Shown here piece by piece: positions 43,890 to 51,381 of a stretch of 64,000 nt of DNA (its first letter is position 1; each line of letters starts with the position of its first letter). The notes beneath the pieces were generated by a model. The model was not told the origin of the DNA. It searched no databases and saw nothing but the letters and a program-made list of their open reading frames with translations. The position numbers and the translations under genes are program-made. The DNA lies in contig NZ_JAYMYY010000001.1 of the NCBI RefSeq assembly GCF_039889165.1, positions 868,001 through 932,000 on the forward strand, given 5' to 3'. Origin of the DNA: Pseudocitrobacter cyperus (lineage in GTDB: Bacteria; Pseudomonadota; Gammaproteobacteria; Enterobacterales; Enterobacteriaceae).

Positions 43890-44852
43890 ATGCGTATCGT
43901 TACTCTGGCAGTTGTAGCTGGACTCTTGTCTGGGTGCATTACAACACCACCACAAGAAGCCGCAAAACCTACATTACTTCCGCGCGATGCAACCTATAAA
44001 GATCTGGTTTCATTGCCGCCGCCGCGCGGGAAGATATTTGTCGCCGTCTATAATATCCAGGATGAGACCGGACAGTTCCAGCCTTATCCGGCCAGTAACT
44101 TTTCGACATCGGTACCGCAAAGCGCCACGGCAATGCTGGTTTCCTCTCTCAAAGACTCCCGCTGGTTTATTCCGCTGGAACGGCAGGGGCTGAATAACCT
44201 GCTTAATGAACGCAAAATTATTCGCGCGGCACAGCAAAACGGAACGGTTGGCGTTAATAACTCCTCCCCTCTCCCGTCGCTCTATTCCGCTAACGTCATC
44301 GTTGAAGGTTCCATTATTGGCTACGCCAGTAACGTAAAAACAGGCGGCTTCGGTGCTCGCTATTTCGGCATCGGCGGCAGTACCCAGTATCAATTAGATC
44401 AGGTGGCCGTTAACCTGCGTATTGTTAACGTTCAAACCGGTGAAGTTCTCTCTTCCGTAAATACCAGTAAAACGATCCTCTCCTATGAAATTCAGGCTGG
44501 GGTATTCCGCTTTATTGATTACCAGCGGTTACTGGAAGGGGAAGCGGGCTTCACAACGAATGAACCGGTAATGACCTGTCTGATGTCGGCGATTGAAGAA
44601 GGGGTGATTCATCTGATTAACGATGGCATCAACAAAAAACTGTGGGCGCTGAGCAATGCAGCGGACATCAATTCAGAGGTGCTGACACGCTATCGCAAAG
44701 AGGCTGTAGAAGGGTTACTGATGCCGGAAGCGTTGACACAAACACCGCCGCCACAAACTGTTCGCCCGGTGGCGGCTGCCCCCGCACCACAACAGACGCT
44801 GTCACCGCCGCAAACGCCATTACCAAAAGCAGCAAGTGAAAGCAGTTCCTGA
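43890..44852 (+). CDS. csgG: Curli secretion channel lipoprotein CsgG with extended tail
   Basis: CsgG forms the nine-subunit outer-membrane pore that exports curli subunits. The 320-residue product has a lipobox (LLSGC, Cys16), the constriction-loop region YPASNFSTSVPQSATAML with Tyr, Asn and Phe in their E. coli places, and near-identity through NEPVMTCLMSAIEEGVIHLINDG. E. coli CsgG ends at 277 residues; this one goes on with about 43 residues rich in Pro, Ala, Thr and Gln (TPPPQTVRPVAAAPAPQQ...). The tail would sit in the periplasm. Confidence 0.95.
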   Translation: MRIVTLAVVAGLLSGCITTPPQEAAKPTLLPRDATYKDLVSLPPPRGKIFVAVYNIQDETGQFQPYPASNFSTSVPQSATAMLVSSLKDSRWFIPLERQGLNNLLNERKIIRAAQQNGTVGVNNSSPLPSLYSANVIVEGSIIGYASNVKTGGFGARYFGIGGSTQYQLDQVAVNLRIVNVQTGEVLSSVNTSKTILSYEIQAGVFRFIDYQRLLEGEAGFTTNEPVMTCLMSAIEEGVIHLINDGINKKLWALSNAADINSEVLTRYRKEAVEGLLMPEALTQTPPPQTVRPVAAAPAPQQTLSPPQTPLPKAASESSS

Positions 44853-44864
44853 GGATTTTACCCT

Positions 44865-44885
44865 GCCCGGCACCCGGTGCCGGGC
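44865..44885 (+). terminator. csgG terminator hairpin
   Basis: Perfect stem GCCCGGCACC/GGTGCCGGGC with a one-base centre, 12 bases after the csgG stop. Confidence 0.65.
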
Positions 44886-44914
44886 TGCACTATCCAGCCC
44901 TTTTCTCCTCGCAT

Positions 44915-44946
44915 AAAAAAGCCGCCAGCAGTGGACTGGCGGCTCT
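44915..44946. terminator. Terminator shared by csgG and csgA ends
   Basis: GCCGCCAG/CTGGCGGC with a seven-base loop and a run of A on the left (T on the minus strand), so best placed to end csgBA. Confidence 0.8.
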
Positions 44947-44961
44947 TCAGTGTGCACTGTC

Positions 44962-46221
44962 TTAGTGTTGATTTACATTCGCTGTGTTGCCAGACCCACT
45001 CTGCTGGACGTATGCGGTTGTTGAAATCCTGGAAACAGTCTGATTGATGTCCACATTGCTGCCGCTGGCCCCTGTCTGCAACACTTTTGCTGCTGCAACC
45101 AGAGTGACATAGCCACCGCCATGTTTATCATCATCAAACGATTTATCCCAACTGCTGCCACCGCTCTGATTAATAACCACGTCACTGTTTTTAGTGCCGC
45201 TGGTCTGATCGACATCCACCAGACCGTTATTCACGTTAGTGTTGGCAGTGACGGTGTTCCGGCTGGTGCCGCCGCTCTGATCAATAGTCGCAATGCCATT
45301 GCTGCTGTTCTGAGCGAGCGTAATGGTGTTGCTGCTACCATTCTGGTTAACGGTGGCGTCGTTATTAAACCCAAGCTGGGTAACATCCATCACATTACCA
45401 CCGCTGTTATTACTCCCGCCGCTACCGCGATCGTTGTGACCATTGTAGAATCCGCCGCCGGTTTGTGTCAGATCGGCGGTGTTATAGTGACCTTTTTGTT
45501 TCAGGTTAAGATCATTGAAGCCGCCGGATTGGTTGACGTCAGCCTTATTACCCTGCCCATTCTGGCTGATATAGGCTTCGTTGTAATTCCCGGAGAGATT
45601 GGCCGTCAGGTCATTTTTACCTTTCTGGTAAATAACAGCCTTGTTATGTGTACCGGATTGACCAGGACTGTAGATGTGGTTATCACTCTGATCCTGGTTA
45701 ATCACCATCTGGTTATCGGAACCACTCTGGGTAAAGGTATTGCCGGATGCCCCCCCTTTATTATCGAGCAGGCCGGTACCGATAGTGTTGTTTTTACCCC
45801 CACTTTGGCGAATGTACAGCAGGCTATCTTTCGCGGTCTGAAGAGTACTTAGAGAGTTATTACCCCCTTCCTGATAAATGAGCGTGGAGGAACCCCTCGC
45901 GCCATCCTGTTCGACGTTAGCCGTGTTATTGCCCGCGCCGAAGCCGCCTTTATCATCCCAGGAGCTGTGCCCCCCATGGGCACCGTGACCACTACCGCTG
46001 GAGCCGCCCTGATAAATAGCGACGTGTTCGCTGTTATTACCGGCAGAAGGGCCAAATCTCGGCACTTCATCGCCGTGCGCTGCTACAGCATCATTAGCAA
46101 GCGCAGCGGTTGCCGAGAGTTCGGAATTACCACCGTCCGATACCGAAGGCCCGGTATATTGCGCCAAGGCACTTCCAGAAATAACTAATGATGCAATTGC
46201 TGTCAATTTCCAGAGATTCAT
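44962..46221 (-). CDS. csgA: Giant CsgA-type major curlin
   Basis: Predicted major amyloid subunit. At 419 residues it compares with about 151 in E. coli CsgA. A signal peptide (MNLWKLTAIASLVISGSALA) is followed by a Ser/Ala/Asp-rich segment to about residue 60, then about 22 units of the curlin pattern N-x-A-x-[IV]-x-Q-x-G-x-x-N (e.g. EAYISQNGQGN, KADVNQSGGFN, DATVNQNGSSN), ending TAYVQQSGSGNTANVNQH. Three Gly/Ser/His/Asp-rich inserts interrupt the repeats (about 72-97, 255-275, 353-371). The gene follows csgB by 41 bases, as in E. coli csgBA. Confidence 0.88.
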   Translation of the reverse strand: MNLWKLTAIASLVISGSALAQYTGPSVSDGGNSELSATAALANDAVAAHGDEVPRFGPSAGNNSEHVAIYQGGSSGSGHGAHGGHSSWDDKGGFGAGNNTANVEQDGARGSSTLIYQEGGNNSLSTLQTAKDSLLYIRQSGGKNNTIGTGLLDNKGGASGNTFTQSGSDNQMVINQDQSDNHIYSPGQSGTHNKAVIYQKGKNDLTANLSGNYNEAYISQNGQGNKADVNQSGGFNDLNLKQKGHYNTADLTQTGGGFYNGHNDRGSGGSNNSGGNVMDVTQLGFNNDATVNQNGSSNTITLAQNSSNGIATIDQSGGTSRNTVTANTNVNNGLVDVDQTSGTKNSDVVINQSGGSSWDKSFDDDKHGGGYVTLVAAAKVLQTGASGSNVDINQTVSRISTTAYVQQSGSGNTANVNQH

Positions 46222-46262
46222 AGTAGTACCTATTATGTTGTTAACGTAATGGGTTAAATAAA

Positions 46263-46766
46263 CTATCTCGTATAGCCGTGGGTGACTTTTACGGTGATAG
46301 CTTTACCTACTCCAGTTTGACTGACTTTGATACCCGCCAGGTTATTACCAACCTGAACGATTTTCGCATAATTTGAATAACCGTCCTGAGAAATAGCTGC
46401 TGCGTTCCCAGAACCTTTTTGTATTATTTCAGCATCATTACCCCAACCGGCCTGGCTAATAATCGCGAGATCATTATTGCCATAAAGTTGAGTAATATCA
46501 GCCGTGTGCCCTCCACCTTGTTGTTGAATAATTGCGTTCGTATTTCTACCGGTATGATATTGATCAATATCAGCCCGTAGGCCATCGCCATTCTGCTTAA
46601 TCCATGCGTTGGTCGCATTGCGAGGCAAATTCAATTTATCTGGTAATGCGTAGTCTTCTGCAGACAGGGAGGACAGGTCAGAATGTTCGTGTGAATTAGA
46701 ATTAGAATGCGCATAAACACCCATTGGTGTGAGTGTCAGCAGTGCCGCGAGGACATAGCCTCTCAT
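46263..46766 (-). CDS. csgB: CsgB-type curlin nucleator
   Basis: Predicted minor curlin that seeds CsgA polymerisation. The 167-residue product has a signal peptide (ending VYA), a Ser/Asn/His-rich head (HSNSNSHEHSDLSS), LSAEDYALPDKLNLPRNATNAWIKQNGDG, then curlin repeats such as NTNAIIQQQGGGHTADITQLYGNND and a Lys/Arg-containing end (AITVKVTHGYTR), as expected of a CsgB. E. coli CsgB is 151 residues. GGAGGTG precedes the start. Confidence 0.87.
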   Translation of the reverse strand: MRGYVLAALLTLTPMGVYAHSNSNSHEHSDLSSLSAEDYALPDKLNLPRNATNAWIKQNGDGLRADIDQYHTGRNTNAIIQQQGGGHTADITQLYGNNDLAIISQAGWGNDAEIIQKGSGNAAAISQDGYSNYAKIVQVGNNLAGIKVSQTGVGKAITVKVTHGYTR

Positions 46767-47117
46767 AAATCACCTCCAGTCAATGTATATAAACTACCGT
46801 TAACCCCCTTAGAAGATCTGGTATGCACAAAATTTCACATATGTTGATAATATTATTTCTCGTCGATTTTTTAGCACTCATACAAAAACAGGATTTGTCC
46901 ATTGCCGTCAGAAAAAAGTATTATTTTTATGCCCAACAGAAATTCAGCAGCAAAAAACAGGATTGATTTTGTTCATTAATATTATTTTGTGCTTTTTATA
47001 TTTAATGACAGTGCTTAGGCCAACATGGAAATCGCTATACGGGCTACTATGATAAAAGCGTCGTGGAATCACGCGTTCTTCGAAAACATTAACGCCGTTT
47101 TTGATTGAGGGCACACC
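46767..47117. other. Divergent promoter region of csgB and csgF
   Basis: 351 AT-rich bases with no gene. It must contain promoters for csgBA to the left and csgF to the right. Near csgB there is a TATA-rich stretch (about 46784-46792); no convincing CsgD-binding consensus was found. Confidence 0.55.
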
Positions 47118-47522
47118 ATGTTAAAAAGTTATAAAGTGCTGTTGGCTCTGACAAGCATGCTGCTGACGAACGTTTGTCTTGCCGGACAGCTTGTTTACAC
47201 TCCGGTAAACCCTAACTTTGGCGGTAACCCGTTAAACGGTTCCACGCTGCTCTCCGAAGCGCAGGCGCAAAACGGTTATTCCGCACCAAACTCCGACGAT
47301 TCATTCGATCAAACCTCGGCGCTCAGCGCATTCACCTCGTCGATTCAATCACAACTGCTGGGCAGTCTGATGGGGAATGTCAGTCAGGGAAAACCAGGTA
47401 AACTGGTCACTGAAGATTTCATTGTCAACGTCACCAATACCGACGGTCAACTGGTCATGAATATTACCGATCGCAAAACGAATCAGACATCGCAGATTGA
47501 AATCAGCGGAATGAGTAACTAA
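47118..47522 (+). CDS. csgF: Curli nucleation/surface factor CsgF, relocated
   Basis: CsgF inserts its N-terminus in the CsgG pore and links it to CsgB at the cell surface. The 134-residue product has a signal peptide (ending CLA) and the pore-binding start GQLVYTPVNPNFGGNPLNGS, close to the E. coli NPNFGGNPNNG segment, then AQAQN, QSQLLGSLMGN and a C-terminal DGQLVMNITDRKTNQTSQIEISG. It is outside the csgDEG operon, beyond csgB, with its own terminator. Confidence 0.93.
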   Translation: MLKSYKVLLALTSMLLTNVCLAGQLVYTPVNPNFGGNPLNGSTLLSEAQAQNGYSAPNSDDSFDQTSALSAFTSSIQSQLLGSLMGNVSQGKPGKLVTEDFIVNVTNTDGQLVMNITDRKTNQTSQIEISGMSN

Positions 47523-47536
47523 CCGCCAACCAAACG

Positions 47537-47567
47537 AAAACCGGCGACTCAAGGTCGCCGGTTTTTT
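47537..47567 (+). terminator. csgF terminator
   Basis: CCGGCGAC/GTCGCCGG stem with a short loop, A run before and six T after. Confidence 0.9.
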
Positions 47568-48045
47568 ATTCTACTGCACGTCGCGCCGCAGAAGCAGTTC
47601 GTCGGTTTGCCAGCCATAGCCCGCTGTTTTTCATCGCGAAACCGAAGAGCAGGCCAACCACCAGTGACGGCACCACCAGTCGCCAGTCGCCCTGACCGGC
47701 AAACGTGGCACAGGCACCGATAAATGTACCAGGCACGAACGAGAGCAACATCTGTTTTGCCTGTATGCACATCAGAAACGCCACCACGCCCGTCATCAGG
47801 TAGCCGACGATTTCGACATGCGGTGCCATTGCGCTGCCATAGAGAATGGCCTGCGCCCAGAGGACACCGCTCATAGTGGTGCATGCTGAAATGAGCAGGC
47901 CCTTCAGCCCGCCCTGCGGACAGGCGAAATAGGCAGTACAGCCGAGAAAGCCCGCCCAGCTTAATAAGCCCAACGACACCGCAACCCAGCCCCAGATGCC
48001 GGAGAGAATGCCTGTGGTGATTGCAATTGATAAGAGTATGTTCAT
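47566..48045 (-). CDS. ycdZ: DUF1097 inner-membrane protein YcdZ
   Basis: A 159-residue protein with five or six membrane segments starting MNILLSIAITTGILSGIWGWVAVSLGLL, close to E. coli YcdZ. The family is of unknown function; some relatives look like small permeases. In E. coli ycdZ also flanks the csg genes, so this marks the normal right border of the curli region. Confidence 0.9.
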   Translation of the reverse strand: MNILLSIAITTGILSGIWGWVAVSLGLLSWAGFLGCTAYFACPQGGLKGLLISACTTMSGVLWAQAILYGSAMAPHVEIVGYLMTGVVAFLMCIQAKQMLLSFVPGTFIGACATFAGQGDWRLVVPSLVVGLLFGFAMKNSGLWLANRRTASAARRAVE

Positions 48046-48141
48046 GGCGGCCATTTTATCAGATGGCCGCCGTCTTAGTGAGATCAGCTACACAATTCAT
48101 GCAAACCAGTTACAGATATTGCATATGAAATGTGATTTAAA

Positions 48142-48696
48142 TCACTCTTCTTCCTCTTCCTGCAGCTCATCCCACATTGCGCTAATCGCTTCGCGCGTCA
48201 GTGGTGCCAGGGTTCGCCAGAATGCGGTCGTGGCATGGGCTTCAACTTTACCCAGGAAGGTGTCGACCCACGGCAGGAGGTACTCGTCAAACAGCGTTTC
48301 AAGCGCTTCGTTTTCATCTTCCGCCGCGTTATCTTCCAGCCAGGACGCCGCCAGCAGTAAAGTACCAATATGATCGGCAGGGGTCTCACCCAGCGGCATA
48401 CCGCGCGAGGACAAAAATGCCCTCACATCAGACTCTTTCGCCCCCTCCACCCACGCGCTGCGGTAAGGCGGAACGCGGCACTCTTCCCCGACGAACAGGA
48501 CGTTGTAATCTGCGGCGATCTGCTGAATGTCGCAGCTTTTTTGCAGACGGGTCAGCAGTTCATCCTGCTCAAGCGGCCAGTTTGCCGCCAGCTTACCCTC
48601 GCGAATCAAGGTAAACAGCGGAACCAACAGCGGATCCTGCGGCTGACGATAATACAGCGAGCCCAGCGCCCGGCAGAGAATTGAAAACTCGTTCAT
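48142..48696 (-). CDS. ycdY: TorD/DmsD-family chaperone YcdY
   Basis: A 184-residue helical chaperone of the redox-enzyme maturation class. In E. coli YcdY helps YcdX load zinc. The start MNEFSILCRALGSLYYRQPQDP and family motif PPYRSAWVEG...GTLLLAASWLED are present. It is 17 bases downstream of ycdX. Confidence 0.93.
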   Translation of the reverse strand: MNEFSILCRALGSLYYRQPQDPLLVPLFTLIREGKLAANWPLEQDELLTRLQKSCDIQQIAADYNVLFVGEECRVPPYRSAWVEGAKESDVRAFLSSRGMPLGETPADHIGTLLLAASWLEDNAAEDENEALETLFDEYLLPWVDTFLGKVEAHATTAFWRTLAPLTREAISAMWDELQEEEEE

Positions 48697-48716
48697 CAAT
48701 TAATCCATCTCATTTA

Positions 48717-49454
48717 TTAAAAATTGGCAAATTCAGGAACCGGAGCCTTGCCGCGTGACTCCAGGAAATTCAGAAAACGCCGCGGGGTGACGTTCAGAAT
48801 GCGTTCTTCAGGGAAATTCACCGCATCGAGGATTTTACGGCACTCGGTAAACTCCCCCAGCGTAAAGGCAGTATGAGAGTCAGACCCCAGCGCCAGCCAG
48901 CCCCCGGCATCACGCACTGCGGCAGCAATAGCACGACAGTTGCCTTCACTGCCCACACGCGACGTTAGAAACGATGAGTTGTTAATTTCCAGCGCCACCT
49001 GATATTTCGCCGCCGCTTCGGCAATCGCCGGAATATCGACCGGGAATTTGGGGTTGCCTGGATGGCTAATCATATGCACATTGCCGCTGGCCATCGTGGC
49101 AATCATCGCTTGTGTATGCGTCGCTTTATCCTGCGGCGGGAAAACGGGCTCATGGAAGCCCGCAATAATGAAATCGAGCGAAGTCAGCATCGGCCCGGTA
49201 CAGTCAATTTCACCCTGGGTATTTTTAATGTTTGCTTCAATTCCGCGCAAAATCCCCACGCCATCAACGATACGCGGCCAGATACGCATATTAATAAAGT
49301 GCCAGGCGTGCGGCGCGTCGGCCATATCCGGGCCGTGATCGGTGATAGCAAAGAGTTTGATGCCTTTACGTTTCGCTTCGGCAATATAGTCATGCAGCGT
49401 GCTATAAGCATGCGTGCTGGCAACAGTGTGCATATGCAGGTCAACGGGATACAT
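48717..49454 (-). CDS. ycdX: PHP-family zinc phosphatase YcdX
   Basis: A 245-residue PHP-domain protein that binds three metals and acts as a phosphatase linked to swarming motility in E. coli. Metal ligands show in YPVDLHMHTVAS, FAITDHGPD, IAGFHEPVF, MISHPGNP and LGSDSHTAF. The ATG chosen is eight bases after GAGGAG; a GTG one codon upstream is the alternative. Confidence 0.94.
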   Translation of the reverse strand: MYPVDLHMHTVASTHAYSTLHDYIAEAKRKGIKLFAITDHGPDMADAPHAWHFINMRIWPRIVDGVGILRGIEANIKNTQGEIDCTGPMLTSLDFIIAGFHEPVFPPQDKATHTQAMIATMASGNVHMISHPGNPKFPVDIPAIAEAAAKYQVALEINNSSFLTSRVGSEGNCRAIAAAVRDAGGWLALGSDSHTAFTLGEFTECRKILDAVNFPEERILNVTPRRFLNFLESRGKAPVPEFANF

Positions 49455-49516
49455 CACATTCTCCTCTATCGTATTAGCGCCAAGAATAGCAGGAATCCCG
49501 CTCTTTTATTAGTGAA

Positions 49517-49536
49517 AACCCGGCTAAAGCCGGGTT
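49517..49536 (-). terminator. ghrA terminator
   Basis: AACCCGGC/GCCGGGTT hairpin with a four-base loop and T-rich sequence on the minus strand after it. Confidence 0.75.
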
Positions 49537-49547
49537 GGTGGTAGAGG

Positions 49548-50486
49548 TTAGTAACCGCGCTGTCGGTCAACCTGACCGCTCACATGGTCGCCGCGTTCCA
49601 GCCCCGTAATTGTGCGAGCAATATAGGCAATGGCCTCCTGCGGACGGGTAACTGCCGCGATATGTGGCGTCATCACCACGCGCGGGTGCTGCCACAGCGG
49701 GCTTTCCTGAGGAAGGGGTTCACGACTAAAGACATCCAGCATCGCCCCTTTCAGCTTATGGCTGTTCAGTGCCTGCAGCAGTTCATCCTCTACCACATGT
49801 ACGCCGCGCGCCAGGTTGAGCAGATAGCTATGATCCTGCAACTGATTCAGCAAATTAAGATTAATAATCCCAACGGTTTCAGAAGTATTCGGCAGCAGAT
49901 TGATTAAAACACGCGTTTCACGTAAAAATTCGCCCAGTTCATCCGCGCCGGCAAAGCTTTTAACGTTCGGCCACGCTTTATGGCTACGGCTCCAGCAACG
50001 TACCGGGAAGCCCCACGCCAGCAAGCTTTCCGCCACTTTACTCCCCAACACGCCCGCCCCCATGATACCGATCGTGAAATCTTCACGCTGATAATCGGCG
50101 AGTGGTTGCCACTCGGATTTCTGCTGCTGTGCCTGATAATCATCAAACCGCCGGAACCAGTGCAGCACCTGGCTTACCGCATACTCCTGCATTTGCAGCC
50201 CCATACCGGTGTCTTCAAGGCGAAACAGTGGAATGGACTCCGGCAGCATCTCCGGGTTCGCTTTTAGTTTGCTGAGAATAGAGTCGACCCCAGCGCCCAA
50301 TGCAAAAACGGCTTTCAAATCGCGGCCCTGCAACATTTCTACCGGCGGATGCCAGACCAGCGCATAGTCGGCATGCTGATTGTCTCCCCTCTTCCACTCG
50401 CGAACGTTCGCCCCGGGGAGTTGTTTACTCAGTTCGGCAATCCAGTACGGGGTATCAAAGGTCGGATGGTAAAAGATGATCTCCAT
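49548..50486 (-). CDS. ghrA: Glyoxylate/hydroxypyruvate reductase A
   Basis: GhrA is an NADPH-dependent 2-hydroxyacid dehydrogenase that reduces glyoxylate and hydroxypyruvate. The 312-residue product equals E. coli in length. It has a Rossmann loop (TIGIMGAGVLGSKVAESL), the catalytic Arg in INLARGVHVVEDELL and the His in TPHIAAVTRP. AGGAG lies ahead of the start. Confidence 0.95.
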   Translation of the reverse strand: MEIIFYHPTFDTPYWIAELSKQLPGANVREWKRGDNQHADYALVWHPPVEMLQGRDLKAVFALGAGVDSILSKLKANPEMLPESIPLFRLEDTGMGLQMQEYAVSQVLHWFRRFDDYQAQQQKSEWQPLADYQREDFTIGIMGAGVLGSKVAESLLAWGFPVRCWSRSHKAWPNVKSFAGADELGEFLRETRVLINLLPNTSETVGIINLNLLNQLQDHSYLLNLARGVHVVEDELLQALNSHKLKGAMLDVFSREPLPQESPLWQHPRVVMTPHIAAVTRPQEAIAYIARTITGLERGDHVSGQVDRQRGY

Positions 50487-50689
50487 AACTACTCCTGACT
50501 TAAAGCGCCATTCTGTTTTTATCTCTTCGGCGCGGTGTTGATTGATTTTTTTAGCGGATCCTCAGCATAGCAAATTTATCTGATCCGTCTCGCAAAATGC
50601 GCACTGGTGGTAAAAAAGGCGATTTATGACTGAATTAAAAGCAAGTTGTTTGAAGTTTGTCTAAACGCTCGATTTTTTTAAAAAGTTTA

Positions 50690-50718
50690 TTGACGCAGGA
50701 ACGGGATTTCCCTAAATT
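50690..50718 (+). promoter_or_regulatory. Promoter of the first tRNA-Ser copy
   Basis: TTGACG and TAAATT are 17 bases apart, followed by a GC-rich discriminator (GCGCCC), the pattern of stringently controlled stable RNA promoters. Confidence 0.75.
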
Positions 50719-50752
50719 AGCGCCCGTTCCGGTAAGACAGGAACAACAATAT

Positions 50753-50840
50753 GGTGAGGTGTCCGAGTGGCTGAAGGAGCACGCCTGGAAAGTGTGTATA
50801 CGGCAACGTATCCGGGGTTCGAATCCCCGCCTCACCGCCA
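50753..50840 (+). tRNA. serX: tRNA-Ser (anticodon GGA), copy 1
   Basis: An 88-base class II tRNA with a long variable arm, acceptor ends GGTGAGG/CCTCACC, discriminator G and encoded CCA. The anticodon loop CTGGAAA gives anticodon GGA, reading UCC/UCU. It matches E. coli serX in sequence and in its place downstream of ghrA. Confidence 0.97.
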
Positions 50841-51346
50841 TATTCAAGAGAGAGCCCGTACTAAAGTACGGGCTTTTTTTTCGCATGTTGCTTAGGTGCA
50901 GCCTGCTCCCCTCACCCCGGCCCTCTCCCCAAAGGGGCGAGGGAGAAAACCAGTGCCGAACTCAACAGCGAACACATTCTATCCCGCTGATAAAATCCCC
51001 GCCTCACCGCCATATTCAAGAGAGAGCCCGTATTAAAGTACGGTTTTTTTTTCGCATATTGCTTAGGTGCAGCCTGCTCCCCTCACCCCGGCCCTCTCCC
51101 CAAAGGGGCGAGGGAGAAAACCAGTGCCGAACTCAACAGCGAACACATTCTATCCCGCTGATAAAATCCTCGCCTCACCGCCATATTCAAGAGAGAGCCC
51201 GTACTAAAGTACGGGCTTTTTTTTCGCATATTGCTTTGGTGCAGCCTGCTCCCCTCACCCCGGCCCTCTCCCCAAAGGGGCGAGGGAGAAAACCAGTGCC
51301 GAACTCAACAGCGAACACATTCTATCCCGCTGATAAAATCCTCGCC
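50829..51346 (+). repeat. Three tandem ~172-bp repeats carrying the tRNA-Ser 3' end
   Basis: Units begin at 50829, 51001 and 51172 (periods 172 and 171). The first overlaps the tRNA; the later ones each begin with a copy of its final dozen or so bases, GCCTCACCGCCA preceded by AATCC. Each then has a hairpin with T run, a CCCTCTCCCC/GGGGCGAGGG palindrome and a constant stretch. The arrangement recalls the 178-bp rtT repeats after E. coli tyrT, which also carry the tRNA 3' end. No protein is convincing here although frames stay open. Confidence 0.9.
50853..50881 (+). terminator. Terminator of tRNA-Ser copy 1
   Basis: AGCCCGTAC/GTACGGGCT stem, loop TAAA, then eight T. Intact again in the third repeat (51196-51225) but damaged in the second. 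Confidence 0.9.
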
Positions 51347-51381
51347 TTGCTCTCCCGGCCTGCTAAATATCCATTCCAGGA

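Noticed and set aside
45121..45852. 243-codon frame antisense to the giant curlin
   Set aside because: Its Val/Ile-rich pattern arises from complements of the repeated Asn/Gln/Asp codons; no start signal or signal peptide.
47038..47052. CGGG-containing sequence as a CsgD-binding site before csgF
   Set aside because: Only about half the consensus positions match, so I do not call it a site.
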